DNA of 64,000 bases from Cupriavidus metallidurans CH34 (GTDB lineage: Bacteria > Pseudomonadota > Gammaproteobacteria > Burkholderiales > Burkholderiaceae): contig NC_007971.2 of assembly GCF_000196015.1 (NCBI RefSeq), positions 169,721 to 233,720 of the forward strand, read 5' to 3'. Under the pieces are notes generated by a model that had not been told where the DNA came from, searched no databases, and was given only the letters and a program-made list of their open reading frames with translations. The position numbers and the translations under genes were made by a program. Below, piece after piece: positions 53,877 to 62,254 of this stretch. How positions within the stretch are numbered: position 1 is the first letter of the stretch; every line of letters starts with the position of its first letter.

Positions 53877-54245
53877 TTACTTCATCGAGGGCCAGCCCAT
53901 CGGCTCGGCCTCGTTCAGCGCAACATCTGCCTCATTGACCATGGTCGTCACGACCGCAAACTGTTCCTCCGTCAACTTCTTTGCGGAAGCCAATCCGATG
54001 GCTTCCGAGTACTTGCGAGCAGCTTGCTCGCACTGCGTCTTTTGCTCGCCCAAGGTCTGAAGTTCCTCAGGGTCCGTATCGTCGTCAGAGTTGTCCAGGG
54101 CTTTATCGAAGGCGCTGGTGAGGTGACCGTCAAGGCGTGCCAGATGACGCTGGCACTTGCGGATGTGTCGTTTAACGTGGTTGACTTCGGCTCGATCTGC
54201 GAGAGCCACCGGCTCGCTAGATGAACCACCCGTGTCAGTTGTCAT
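53877..54245 (-). CDS. Acidic helical protein
   Basis: 122 residues, strongly acidic and helical (NSDDDTDPEELQTLGEQK, KKLTEEQFAVVTTMVNEADV). GGAG precedes the ATG at 54245. It may form a coiled coil. No family recognised. Confidence 0.5.
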   Translation of the reverse strand: MTTDTGGSSSEPVALADRAEVNHVKRHIRKCQRHLARLDGHLTSAFDKALDNSDDDTDPEELQTLGEQKTQCEQAARKYSEAIGLASAKKLTEEQFAVVTTMVNEADVALNEAEPMGWPSMK

Positions 54246-54463
54246 AATCAACTCCAGGAAAGAGACTATTGCTCTGAGCTGGCGCCAATTCAAGTTGAGA
54301 GGGTGATCAATCCTCCTGGTCGACAATCTACCCGAAGGTTACGCCGTTTGGAAGGCGGCAGATGCGTCCGGGAACCCAAGCTCTGAGCGCCGGCCCACAC
54401 GGCAATCCCCGGGCTCTCCTGCCGTGCTAGATTGCAGAAATCTATAGGCCAGAGGTACAAACC

Positions 54464-54643
54464 ATGGAAGTGGAAGGTCAAGTCCTATACGTCTACCGCT
54501 GTCCGACGTGCGGCCACCGTGGCGAAGTTCATTTCGCCGACGACTCGCATGATGCCGCTTCCCATACTTGCGCTTCGTGTGGTGGTCAGGTCTCGCTCGA
54601 GTGGGATGGCGGCGTGACGTTCGATGTTGTGCCAAAGTCCTGA
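54464..54643 (+). CDS. 59-residue zinc-ribbon protein
   Basis: A short gene (EVEGQVLYVYRCPTCGHRGE, then SHTCASCGGQVSLEW). Two Cys-x-x-Cys pairs 22 residues apart form a classic zinc ribbon. AGAGGT lies upstream of the ATG. Such miniature ribbons are common on mobile elements and often bind nucleic acid. It is too small for most gene finders. Confidence 0.55.
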   Translation: MEVEGQVLYVYRCPTCGHRGEVHFADDSHDAASHTCASCGGQVSLEWDGGVTFDVVPKS

Positions 54644-54894
54644 TCTACCTACCAAGGGCACGCCCCAAAATCCTTCACCTCCACGCCCCAAATCTGTTCC
54701 CCTTTGCGCCGGCGGTGGCGTCAAGTTGCACAGATGCGCCTTCGCCGCTAATATCTTGCGGTGGATGGCCTCCCAACCTGCCGACGGGTTAAACGGCCTG
54801 CGATACCTACGGACACTCGTCCTCGGCATGTGAATCTCCATTTCATTGTGCCCGCATGTAATCGTCGGTTGTGGGCAAGAAACGGAGTTTTCCC

Positions 54895-55509
54895 ATGTTG
54901 CTGCTATTCCCATCCGCTCTCACTCAGAACTCAGCTGGCGAACACAAGAAGGCCGCGCGAGAGCAATTTTCTGGCATCAAATCGTCGCACTTGAGCGAAG
55001 CCATCGCGTCTGGTTTTGGCTATCAGTCCCATGCGGCTCTGCTCGCCGCGCTGGGTAGCAACGCCCGCCCGCGCAGTAATTTCTCTTTGATTGGTTTCGG
55101 GAAGCGGTTGACTGAACTCGGATACGAACGCCCAGCGGATTTCCTGGCCGACCAGGACGTGCCCTGGGCAGTTCAATGCCTGGTGTCCCTCATGATCGAG
55201 GCGGGATTTCGAGACTCTCTTGCTAGCAACAGTTCACGGATCGGCGTCACCAAGACAATTGATGCGCTCAATGTCGCCGGTTGCACCGAGTTCAATTTCA
55301 AGGCCCTAGGCCGGCAAGCGCAACAGCAACAGACCCGAGCCTTGCGCGAACTCTTCAGCACGGTTATCGAGTTGCAAGTCTCGGTGCGAGACGGCGATCG
55401 CGTATTGAGATCGCCGATTGTCCGAGAGGTAGGAATCGAGACGCCAACCAACTGCATATTGTTCTCGCTAGCGGACGTTATTGTCCGAGCGGCCCGGTTA
55501 GCAGCTTAG
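54895..55509 (+). CDS. Uncharacterised protein with a 'glyoxalase-type' N-terminal helix motif
   Basis: 204 residues. SSHLSEAIASGFGYQSHAAL at about 25-45 matches the short helical domain seen at the start of many plasmid and phage proteins named after glyoxalase relatives. The rest (LTELGYERPADFLADQDVPW, LRELFSTVIELQVSVRDGD) is unfamiliar. ACGGAG precedes the ATG. A GTG earlier in frame is an alternative. Confidence 0.5.
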   Translation: MLLLFPSALTQNSAGEHKKAAREQFSGIKSSHLSEAIASGFGYQSHAALLAALGSNARPRSNFSLIGFGKRLTELGYERPADFLADQDVPWAVQCLVSLMIEAGFRDSLASNSSRIGVTKTIDALNVAGCTEFNFKALGRQAQQQQTRALRELFSTVIELQVSVRDGDRVLRSPIVREVGIETPTNCILFSLADVIVRAARLAA

Positions 55510-55974
55510 CGCCCTACGTGTGACGCTTGATGCACATAACGTCTATTATGTTAAATGCGCCAAGCAAACCAGCCGGGGAGATGCGAGATGGTTAAAAGGC
55601 GGGTATGATGCCCATTTTCCCGGCTTCGGTGCCGTGTCTGGCACATTGTTGATCGGGGACTTCCTCAGCGGATGTCTGGTGTTGTTTGCTTCCTTGTTTA
55701 TGGTGTTCGAGGTCGAGATCGGCGTCGAGGCTCATTTGAAAGGAAAAAAATGAAACTGAGATTCAAGCTGAAAAGCAATCGAAGGGGCGCGGGGTTACTG
55801 GGGGTATGCGCACTGGACACTGCAGGGGAGTCACGATCGCATACGTGGCAGACTTAGGCCCAAAGAGTGCCTCAGCCCCCGCCAATTCCAAGAAACGCTC
55901 CACTGGGGCGTTTTTTTTCGACCCTCGTCAGCTGGCGGGCGTCGCACGAAGGATGAACTAGTAGGAGTAACAAG
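55510..55974. other. Gap with a possible small membrane peptide
   Basis: About 460 bases. A plus-strand frame to the TGA at 55751-55753 reads LLIGDFLSGCLVLFASLFMV, a single hydrophobic helix, but has no clear start. The region ends in a terminator at 55893. Confidence 0.3.
55893..55918 (+). terminator. Rho-independent terminator
   Basis: AACGCTCC / GGGGCGTT around a three-base loop, then eight T. Confidence 0.8.
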
Positions 55975-56373
55975 ATGAGTTTTCATTTTCATCCGATTCC
56001 GGCTGCCGGGAACGGCGGCGGCGTATCGGTCGTGGCCGCATACGCGAGTTTCAACCCCCAACACGATAAAACCTGGGAATTCTCCGGCTGGCTCGAATCG
56101 GTGCGAACACGAGCCCTCGACTACTTCCCAGACCTCAGCGAGCAGGTGTACTTGCGGATGTACCTGCCGCAGAATGTGCTCAACCTATACAGCAAGGGTG
56201 GCGGAGTCCGGGAAATGGCTCTGCGTCACCTCATCCCTGGCAATTCAAGACGTCATACTCGCATCGCGTACTTCGACTGGGTCACGAGCGACCAAATCTT
56301 TGACGTTGAGGCTGACTTTGACCAGTTCATCCAGTTCGTGCAAATGAACTGGCCGAGGCTCCGGAGCTACTGA
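55975..56373 (+). CDS. Uncharacterised protein
   Basis: 132 residues (GVSVVAAYASFNPQHDKTWE, SEQVYLRMYLPQNVLNLYS, FDQFIQFVQMNWPRL). TAGGAG lies upstream of the ATG. No domain recognised. Confidence 0.55.
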   Translation: MSFHFHPIPAAGNGGGVSVVAAYASFNPQHDKTWEFSGWLESVRTRALDYFPDLSEQVYLRMYLPQNVLNLYSKGGGVREMALRHLIPGNSRRHTRIAYFDWVTSDQIFDVEADFDQFIQFVQMNWPRLRSY

Positions 56374-56454
56374 TCTGGCATTGGCCGAGCGCCCCAGAAC
56401 AGAGGCCACTCTGGCCGGCGCTGGCCGCACAAAACTAATGTCAGCAGGCCATTG

Positions 56455-56667
56455 TTAATCAACACCCGGCTCGCGTTCGAAAAACCGACAGGAGAGCGCC
56501 CGAATCGGCGCATATGGCACAGCATGCGGGCAGTCCATCCATAGCCGAGGGTGAGGAAATTCTGGCCGGACGCCGAACTGCAGCCGCGAGCAGGTGCGGC
56601 AGATGGAATCCTCTGGCACGACATAGGATGGCATCGGCAGGGGTGGGGGCTCAAAACCGGCACTCAC
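56455..56667 (-). CDS. Small Cys-containing protein
   Basis: 70 residues from a GTG start, with CRTC followed later by DCPHAVP and SCRFFE, four Cys that may bind zinc or a cluster. The ribosome-binding site is weak and the start could be the internal ATG. It may be the next gene of the operon interrupted by the IS further upstream. Confidence 0.45.
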   Translation of the reverse strand: MSAGFEPPPLPMPSYVVPEDSICRTCSRLQFGVRPEFPHPRLWMDCPHAVPYAPIRALSCRFFEREPGVD

Positions 56668-56754
56668 GAAATTGAACTGGATATTTGTACAGTACTCCCA
56701 TTGTAGATCGGCATCTGGCCGCGCCCTTGCGACCCGGGTGGTGCTTACGGCGGT

Positions 56755-57030
56755 CTAGCGGTCATCTTCTTCGTCGGCTTCTGCACATCCATCGTTGTAC
56801 CGCTGCGTTGGTACAGAAACATAGTTCACGGCGGAGAGATTGATCGCAACTTGCTTATACGAGCCCTCGACATCGAGAGTCACAAATGGCACGTCCTGGT
56901 AGGGATACTCGAGAGTGAAGCAGAATGCGTTGTAAATCGAGCAATCATCCTCCACGTCGACATCATGTTGACCGATGCATGGCAGGTTCCAGACCACACA
57001 ATTTGCGCGATCCATATACCGATCCAAGAT
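56755..57030 (-). pseudogene. 3' part of the XRE-repressor gene cut by an IS
   Basis: 91 codons from the IS edge: LDRYMDRANCVVWNLPCIG, then YPYQDVPFVTLDVEG, ending with an acidic EADEEDDR. Joined at the 3-bp duplication GAT to the piece at 58319-59017, the frame continues without a stop. The original protein would have had about 323 residues. Without its 5' part this segment has no start. Confidence 0.8.
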
Positions 57031-57070
57031 TGACCTTGCCCCTGTTCCACGAATCCCATAACCGAGGGAA

Positions 57071-57964
57071 TTAGGCAGCCCGGTGTTGCTGAGCTGCGGA
57101 CCAGTTTTTCTCGAACGTCATGGGGCTGACGTAGCCCAGCGTCGAGTGGAGTCGGCTGGCATTATAAAAGCCAAGCCAGTCAATTACCTCGTCCATTGCG
57201 GCGCGGCGGGTAGCGAACTGGCGACCGTGCAGGCGAGCGACCTTCAACGACCCCCACAGACTCTCAGTCGGCGCGTTGTCCCAGCAATCGCCCCTGCGGC
57301 TCATTGACGAGCGCATGCCATACGCCTTCAGGGCGTCTTGAAACAGATGGCTGCAATACTGGCTTCCCCGGTCGGTGTGCACAATCACACCGGCTTCCGG
57401 GCGGCGCCGGAACCAGGCCATGCGCAGCGCGTCCGTGACCAATTCGGCCTTCATGTGTGGTTGCATCGACCAGCCAACCACCTGCCGGCTGAACAGGTCG
57501 ATGATGACCACCAGGTAGAGCCAGCCTTCGGCGGTCGCCACATAGGTTATGTCGCTCGTCCAGACTTGATTGGGTGCTGCTGGGCTAAAGTCGCGTTGCA
57601 GCAGATTGGGGGCCACCGGCAAATCGTGGTTCGAGTTGGTTGTCGCGATGTACTTGCGCTTGTGGCGGGCACGGATGCCGTGCAGCGCCATCAGCTTGCG
57701 AACACGCTCCTTGCCCACCCGCACCCCACGCGCCAGCAGTTCCTTCCACATGCGCGGCCAGCCGTACTCCCCCTTGACCCCGGCGTGAATCGCCTTGATG
57801 TGGGCCAACAAGGCATCGTCACTGAGTCGGCCTCTATCTGGCCTGTCGGTGCTTACTGTGCGTTGCTTGCGCTGGTGATAGCCGCTGGGGCTGACCCCTA
57901 ACAGCTCACACAGGACCGAGACCGGCCAGTAACGTCGGTTTCGCTCGATGAACGCATACCTCAC
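57071..57964 (-). CDS. IS3-family transposase OrfB (integrase domain)
   Basis: 297 residues with the HTH_21 start (GVSPSGYHQRK) and the DDE catalytic set: Asp in WTSDITYVATAEGW, Asp in HTDRGSQYCSHLF, Glu in NAPTESLWGSLKVARLHG. It begins with GTG overlapping the orfA stop. It is normally made as an OrfAB fusion by -1 frameshifting on the A-run at about 57994-58003. Catalyses copy-out transposition. Confidence 0.95.
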   Translation of the reverse strand: MRYAFIERNRRYWPVSVLCELLGVSPSGYHQRKQRTVSTDRPDRGRLSDDALLAHIKAIHAGVKGEYGWPRMWKELLARGVRVGKERVRKLMALHGIRARHKRKYIATTNSNHDLPVAPNLLQRDFSPAAPNQVWTSDITYVATAEGWLYLVVIIDLFSRQVVGWSMQPHMKAELVTDALRMAWFRRRPEAGVIVHTDRGSQYCSHLFQDALKAYGMRSSMSRRGDCWDNAPTESLWGSLKVARLHGRQFATRRAAMDEVIDWLGFYNASRLHSTLGYVSPMTFEKNWSAAQQHRAA

Positions 57965-58260
57965 ACCGACTCCTTCGCAAAGTATGCTGCGGCTTTTTTT
58001 AAAATATCGCGCTCCATCTTCAAGCGCGCCACCTCCGCCCGAAGCCGGGCCAGCTCCATCTGCTCCGGGCTGACCGGCTTCATACCCGCACCAGTCAGCT
58101 TGCCTTCCCGCTCCGCCTTGACCCAGTTATGCAGCGTCTGCGCTCTGATGCCCAGGGTCGCGCTAACCACTGCCATGCTCTGCCCGCTCTTCACCAGCCG
58201 TACCGCTTCCAGCTTGAATTCCAGCGTGTACTGCGCCCGCTTTGTCTTGCTTGTCATCAC
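57961..58260 (-). CDS. IS3-family transposase OrfA
   Basis: 99 residues. The helix-turn-helix domain (KRAQYTLEFKLEAVRLVKSG, TLGIRAQTLHNWVKAEREG) binds the IS ends; a leucine-zipper helix follows (ELARLRAEVARLKMERDIL). The gene ends near ATTTTAAAAAAAGCC, the slippery site leading into orfB. Confidence 0.93.
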   Translation of the reverse strand: MMTSKTKRAQYTLEFKLEAVRLVKSGQSMAVVSATLGIRAQTLHNWVKAEREGKLTGAGMKPVSPEQMELARLRAEVARLKMERDILKKAAAYFAKESV

Positions 58261-58315
58261 ATCTCTCCTTGCTTCAGTTTAACCTCAGCAAGGGATTCGT
58301 TTTGCGGGGGCAAGC

Positions 58316-59017
58316 TCAGATCTTCTTGTCCACCGAAGCAACAACTGCGTCCCAATCCAAACCCTCGAATTCAACTCTGCTAGGCGTCCCGCCCAAAGCG
58401 GGCGAGGATGGTCGAATATGAGTGAAAACCGCCAGAACCTCTTCTTCGGTGAATTCAGCCTTCGCCAGAAGATCATGGGGGGAGTCCAGTTGTGACACTA
58501 TCCTCCAAAACGTATCATCCGGAGCAACACCAAGGTACTGGTCACCATATTCCTCTGGCCCACCCTCGCCCACTTCATGGCCGGTTAGGTACATGTCGCC
58601 CATCGCTGCGCGACGGATGTACACGGTCCTGTTATCCAATGATTGGATGACAATCCCTAGCGTGTCGGCATCATCCAGCTGTATCAGGATGCGACTGCGT
58701 TCTCCATCAGATATCGGCAGTAGCAACGGCGGACAGCCGGTACTAAAGTGAATCGCTGCGAATCCGTAGTTCTTCCTGTCTGCAGGAAGTTGCTCATCCA
58801 TTCCCTCGATATCAAATGGCTCAGGCTGCCCTCGCAAGTACTCTACAGATACCCCGAGTGCCTCCGACAGAGAAATCACCTTCGCCTCTGGAACCTCGAT
58901 CTCGCCGGACTCCCACCTGTGATAGGTCGATTGGCTCAGGCCGAGCCGCTTTGCAATTTCGCTTTGCGTCAAGCGCGCAAGACGCCTCGCTCTTTTCATC
59001 GCGTTTTTGCGGACCAT
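58316..59017 (-). pseudogene. 5' part of an XRE-family repressor gene, truncated by the IS
   Basis: 233 residues. The N-terminal XRE helix-turn-helix is intact (LTQSEIAKRLGLSQSTYHRW, then VPEAKVISLSEALGVSVEYL). The remainder (GFAAIHFSTGCPPLLLPISD, VIQSLDNRTVYIRRAAMGDM) is a sensor or dimerisation part. The stop codon TGA is the first three bases of the IS, so a shortened but possibly folded protein can still be made. GGAGGTG lies 6 bases before the ATG, and a palindrome suitable for self-repression lies upstream. Confidence 0.85.
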
Positions 59018-59033
59018 GATTCACCTCCATGTC

Positions 59034-59061
59034 GACGCATCCTATGCGAATAATATGCGTC
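59034..59061. promoter_or_regulatory. Candidate operator of the XRE regulator
   Basis: GACGCAT (59034-59040) and ATGCGTC (59055-59061) are exact inverted repeats with 14 bases between, and another ATGCG lies inside. The site starts 17 bases upstream of the repressor ATG, in the gap to the divergent membrane-protein gene. Typical for autoregulation. Confidence 0.55.
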
Positions 59062-59246
59062 AAGATGGAATGATCAAGGATAGGAATGAGTTCTCTCGCA
59101 CTTTCATTGCTGTGATCCTGATGGATGGCGCTGGGTTCGAAAACCCGCAGCCGCGGCTGGCTGTCGTTGGCGCCTCGCCTGGCGTAGACTCGCGTTGGCC
59201 GGCACCAATCATCAGAGAGCCGATAGCAGAGCAAGGGGGAAGTCAG

Positions 59247-59618
59247 ATGGCTCGGCACTTTAGGCTTGGCATGTGGAATCGGCTAGCGATTGTTCTGACA
59301 GTGATCCTCTCGCTTGGGGTGCCGACGTACTTCCATTTTGCCCGCGGTTTGCAGTTGCAGATCGATTTCGACAAGTCTTTGCAGGACTGCAAGGACATTG
59401 CCATCAGCAAGGGGCTGCAGCTTGACCCCGCAGCGGACTACATCGGGGTTTGCCAGAAGCAAACCAAGATGATGTACGCATGGGAAGAACAGCATGAGCC
59501 GTACATGTATGTCAGACACATTGTCGCCATGTTCGCCCTTTCAGTGGCTGCCTATTTGCTCATTTGGGCCGGCGCGGCAGTGGCACGGTGGATCTTGCGC
59601 GGGCGCACGCGCGCATAG
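59247..59618 (+). CDS. Small membrane protein divergent from the XRE gene
   Basis: 123 residues with two membrane helices (WNRLAIVLTVILSLGVPTY and HIVAMFALSVAAYLLIWAGA). The loop between them holds two Cys (LQDCKDIAIS and YIGVCQKQ), probably periplasmic. AAGGGGGAAG precedes the ATG. It may be controlled by the neighbouring repressor. No family name known. Confidence 0.6.
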   Translation: MARHFRLGMWNRLAIVLTVILSLGVPTYFHFARGLQLQIDFDKSLQDCKDIAISKGLQLDPAADYIGVCQKQTKMMYAWEEQHEPYMYVRHIVAMFALSVAAYLLIWAGAAVARWILRGRTRA

Positions 59619-59637
59619 CTGCTAGCAAGGGCCCGCC

Positions 59638-60252
59638 GTGCCGCGCCGGCAACTGCTCGAGCTCGAGGATATTCAGCCGATGCTGGCGGTAGCCAGTAAG
59701 GCCCTGCCGCGTACGGGCACCTGGCAGTATTCCCCGTAGCACGATGGTTACCGCACGCTGGCCACACGGGATCGGTTGCGCACGCGCGGCGGCGCGGATG
59801 CCACGACATGGTTTCCGGAGATTCCTGCCACGCTAACCGGTCTGCCCGCTGGCCATCACATCATCGACGGCGAGATGTGCGTGCTGGTCAACGGGCGCTC
59901 CGACTTCGTACAGTTGCACGAGCGCGCTATGCGGCGCCGCTGGTATCCGGGCGCACCACCAGTGGTGCTGTGTGCGTTCGATCTGCTGGTGCATGCCGGC
60001 ACGGACATTCGTGGCAAACCCATCGAGGAGCGCCAGGCACGCTTGGCGGCGTTGGTGTCGGGTTTGCCTGGCGTGCTGTATGTGAGCGCCATCGATGACG
60101 GCGCGGCGATGTGGGCTGCCGTGATTGCGCTGCAGCTTGAGGGAATGGTGGCGAAGCGCGTAGGCAGCGCCTACGTGGCTGGGCCCTCGCGCGACTGGCT
60201 CAAGATCAAGAGACCGGGCGCCACCCTTCCCGGCTTCAAGCGCGATATCTGA
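59638..60252 (+). pseudogene. ATP-dependent DNA ligase adenylation domain, catalytic Lys codon is amber
   Basis: The reading ELEDIQPMLAVASKALP ... WQYSP, stop, HDGYRTLATRDRLR, HIIDGEMCVLV, CAFDLLVHAG, EGMVAKRVGSAYVAGPSRDW, LKIKRPG follows the LigD-type ligase core. The stop TAG at 59737-59739 stands exactly where motif I (Lys-x-Asp-Gly) has its AMP-accepting lysine; all flanking sequence is in one frame. Without this Lys no ligase activity is possible, so the gene is dead even by read-through. The C-terminal OB domain and the polymerase part of LigD are also absent. Confidence 0.8.
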
Positions 60253-60519
60253 TGCACCAAAGCAAAACGGCCGCACGCGACCGTTTCTAAAGGCACTCCT
60301 GGCGGCTAGCGTCCGTCCGAGGAGGGAGCAGCTAGCCGTTGGTCCAAGGCGCCAAGTGACATGACAGGATAACACCGATGCAGACCAGCCGGGCCACGTT
60401 GGTGATGCTGCGGGACGAGAACCTGATAGATCACACTTCAGTGGCTCAGCGTGCCGGTTCTCTTGCATTGTTCACGAGCAATCTCATTCCAACGCACTGC
60501 CTCGCCCGCCCCTTCGATA

Positions 60520-60535
60520 CTGTATATTTATACAG
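60520..60535 (+). promoter_or_regulatory. LexA (SOS) box
   Basis: CTGTATATTTATACAG matches the consensus CTGT-N8-ACAG perfectly, with an AT-only centre. It ends 14 bases before the ATG of the next gene, so LexA would block transcription directly. It should make that gene and, before the IS inserted, the SRAP gene DNA-damage inducible. Confidence 0.85.
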
Positions 60536-60549
60536 TGCTATTCGAAGTC

Positions 60550-60867
60550 ATGAAACTCTGTCAGGAGGGGCGCCGACTACACCGTGGATGGTGGGGCGGG
60601 CAGTCGCTATGGCGCGGCCAGGTGTTGATCGAGGACCGCATGGATACGCGCGCCCATCGCGTGATGGCTCATGCGTTCATGGCCTACAGCAAGCACCAGG
60701 ACGTGGCGGAGCTCGGCGTTCTGTACGACGCGCGGATAGTGAAACTCACCTCCGACGACATGATCCTGACGGGGTTTGAGCGGGCCGACTTCGATCTGAG
60801 GGAGTACCGCCAGGCCTGGCTGCTGCGGCTGAATCGCCCCGGGTTTTGCGGAGGCTCTCACTCTTGA
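60550..60867 (+). pseudogene. SOS-controlled small gene, cut by an IS
   Basis: About 93 native codons (LWRGQVLIEDRMDTRAHRVM, DVAELGVLYDARIVKLTSDD, then FDLREYRQAWLLR) before the IS adds [12 protein letters not shown] and a stop. On excision of the IS with one GGC copy the frame continues RPITQAEMDTPIRADVVRG to a TGA at 62262-62264, overlapping the SRAP start by ten bases. The complete protein would have about 128 residues. Family unknown; the close LexA box suggests a damage-response role. Confidence 0.75.
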
Positions 60868-60880
60868 GAGAATGCGAGCC

Positions 60881-61210
60881 ATGAGCAAGAACAACGCAAA
60901 CAAGTTTTCCCCGGAAGTGCGCGAGCGCGCCGTGCGCCTGGTGCAGGAGTCGCGCGGCGAGTACCCGTCGCTGTGGGTGGCGGTCGAGTCCATCGCGCCC
61001 AAGATCGGCTGCTCGGCGCAGACGCTGCTGACCTGGGTCAAGCGCCACGAAGTCGACAGCGGACAGCGCGAAGGCGTCACCACCAGCGAGCGAGAACGCA
61101 TCAAGGAGTTGGAGCGGGAGAACCGAGAGCTGCGCCGCGCCAACGACATCCTGCGCACTGCCAGCGCTTTTTTCGCGCAGGCGGAGCTCGACCGCAAGCT
61201 GAAGTCGTAA
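60881..61210 (+). CDS. IS3-family transposase OrfA
   Basis: 109 residues: [20 protein letters not shown] and [18 protein letters not shown] form the helix-turn-helix, followed by a leucine-zipper helix ([20 protein letters not shown]). T TTT TTC at 61168-61174 in this frame is a textbook -1 frameshift heptamer for making OrfAB. Confidence 0.93.
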   Translation: MSKNNANKFSPEVRERAVRLVQESRGEYPSLWVAVESIAPKIGCSAQTLLTWVKRHEVDSGQREGVTTSERERIKELERENRELRRANDILRTASAFFAQAELDRKLKS

Positions 61211-62121
61211 ACACCTACATCGACCGGCACCGGGAGGTTTACGGGGTCGAGCCGATCTGCAAGGTGTTGCAGGTTGCCTCGTCGGCCTATCGGCGCCATG
61301 CCGCACGGCTGCGTGATCCGTCACGGCGCAGCGACCGTGCGCGTCGTGATGAACGGCTCATGCCGCAAGTCCAGCGAGTGTGGCAGGAGAACCATCGCGT
61401 CTACGGCGCCGACAAGGTCTGGCGGCAACTGAACCGCGAGGGCGTGACGGTTGCCCGCTGCACGGTCGAGCGATTGATGCGCGCCCAGGGACTGCAAGGT
61501 GTGCGGCGCGGCAAGCGGCTGCGAACGACCATCGCTGACGACGCCGCCAGTCGCCCGGTGGATCGCGTCAACCGGCAGTTCCGGGCCGACCGTCCCAATC
61601 AGCTCTGGGTCTCGGACTTCACCTACGTCTCGACATGGCAGGGTTGGCTGTACGTGGCCTTCGTCGTCGACGTCTACGCCAGGCGCATCGTCGGCTGGCG
61701 CGTGAGCAAATCCATGACGACGGACTTCGTGCTCGATGCGCTGGAGCAGGCCCTATACGCTCGCCAGCCTGGCAACGACGGTTCTCTGACCCACCACTCC
61801 GATAGGGGATCGCAGTACGTCAGCATCCGCTATAGCGAACGCCTGGCCGAAGCCGGCATCGAGCCGTCGGTCGGCAGCCGTGGCGACAGTTACGACAACG
61901 CCTTGGCCGAGACGATCAATGGCTTGTACAAGGCCGAGCTGATCCATCGCCGCGCGCCTTGGAAAACCAGGGAATCCGTCGAACTGGCAACACTGGAATG
62001 GGTCGCTTGGTTCAACCATAAGCGCCTGCACTCATCCATCGGCTATATCCCGCCCGCCGAGGCTGAGGCAAACTACTACAACCAACTCGGCAAAACCGCC
62101 GACGAGGCCGTTTTACTTTAA
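61171..62121 (+). CDS. IS3-family transposase OrfB (via -1 frameshift)
   Basis: About 316 residues in the -1 frame from the slippery site. The DDE set is complete: Asp in [14 protein letters not shown], Asp in [14 protein letters not shown], Glu in [17 protein letters not shown]. It ends [20 protein letters not shown] and a short tail. No strong start of its own was seen, which fits production as a fusion with OrfA. Confidence 0.93.
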   Translation, partial: FRAGGARPQAEVVNTYIDRHREVYGVEPICKVLQVASSAYRRHAARLRDPSRRSDRARRDERLMPQVQRVWQENHRVYGADKVWRQLNREGVTVARCTVERLMRAQGLQGVRRGKRLRTTIADDAASRPVDRVNRQFRADRPNQLWVSDFTYVSTWQGWLYVAFVVDVYARRIVGWRVSKSMTTDFVLDALEQALYARQPGNDGSLTHHSDRGSQYVSIRYSERLAEAGIEPSVGSRGDSYDNALAETINGLYKAELIHRRAPWKTRESVELATLEWVAWFNHKRLHSSIGYIPPAEAEANYYNQLGKTADEAVLL

Positions 62122-62254
62122 CCAAACAGCCTCCGCGAAAACCGGGGCGATTCAGGCCGATCACGCAGGCAGAAATGGACACGCCCATCCGCGCTGACGT
62201 GGTACGCGGGCGCGGCAAGGTACCATCACCACCACCCGACAACGGAGACAAGTC

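Larger units (their letters stand above)
57031..58318 (-). mobile_element. Complete IS3-family insertion sequence
   Basis: 1288 bases. The terminal inverted repeats are TGACCTTGCCCC ... ACGAATCCC at 57031-57057 and its partner at 58292-58318, matching at 21 of 27 positions. The flanking bases are GAT on both sides (57028-57030 and 58319-58321), a 3-bp target duplication. It encodes orfA and orfB on the minus strand. Both reading frames are intact, so it is probably recent and active. Confidence 0.95.
60830..62154 (+). mobile_element. Complete second IS3-family insertion sequence
   Basis: 1325 bases. The ends TGAATCGCCCCGG ... GCGGAGGCT at 60830-60856 and 62128-62154 match at 25 of 27 positions. 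GGC flanks both sides (60827-60829 and 62155-62157) as a 3-bp target duplication. It carries orfA and orfB on the plus strand with a canonical slippery site. It is a different element from the one at 57031. Confidence 0.95.

Noticed and set aside
32483..60252. Two in-frame TAG codons (33077 and 59737) as a sign of amber recoding or pyrrolysine
   Set aside because: One falls on an essential ligase lysine, where no other residue works, and both genes lie among other broken genes. No suppressor tRNA or pyl gene is in the window. Independent decay is simpler.
57028..62157. The two IS elements and everything between them as one composite transposon
   Set aside because: Each IS has its own different terminal repeats and its own 3-bp duplication (GAT and GGC), so they inserted separately.
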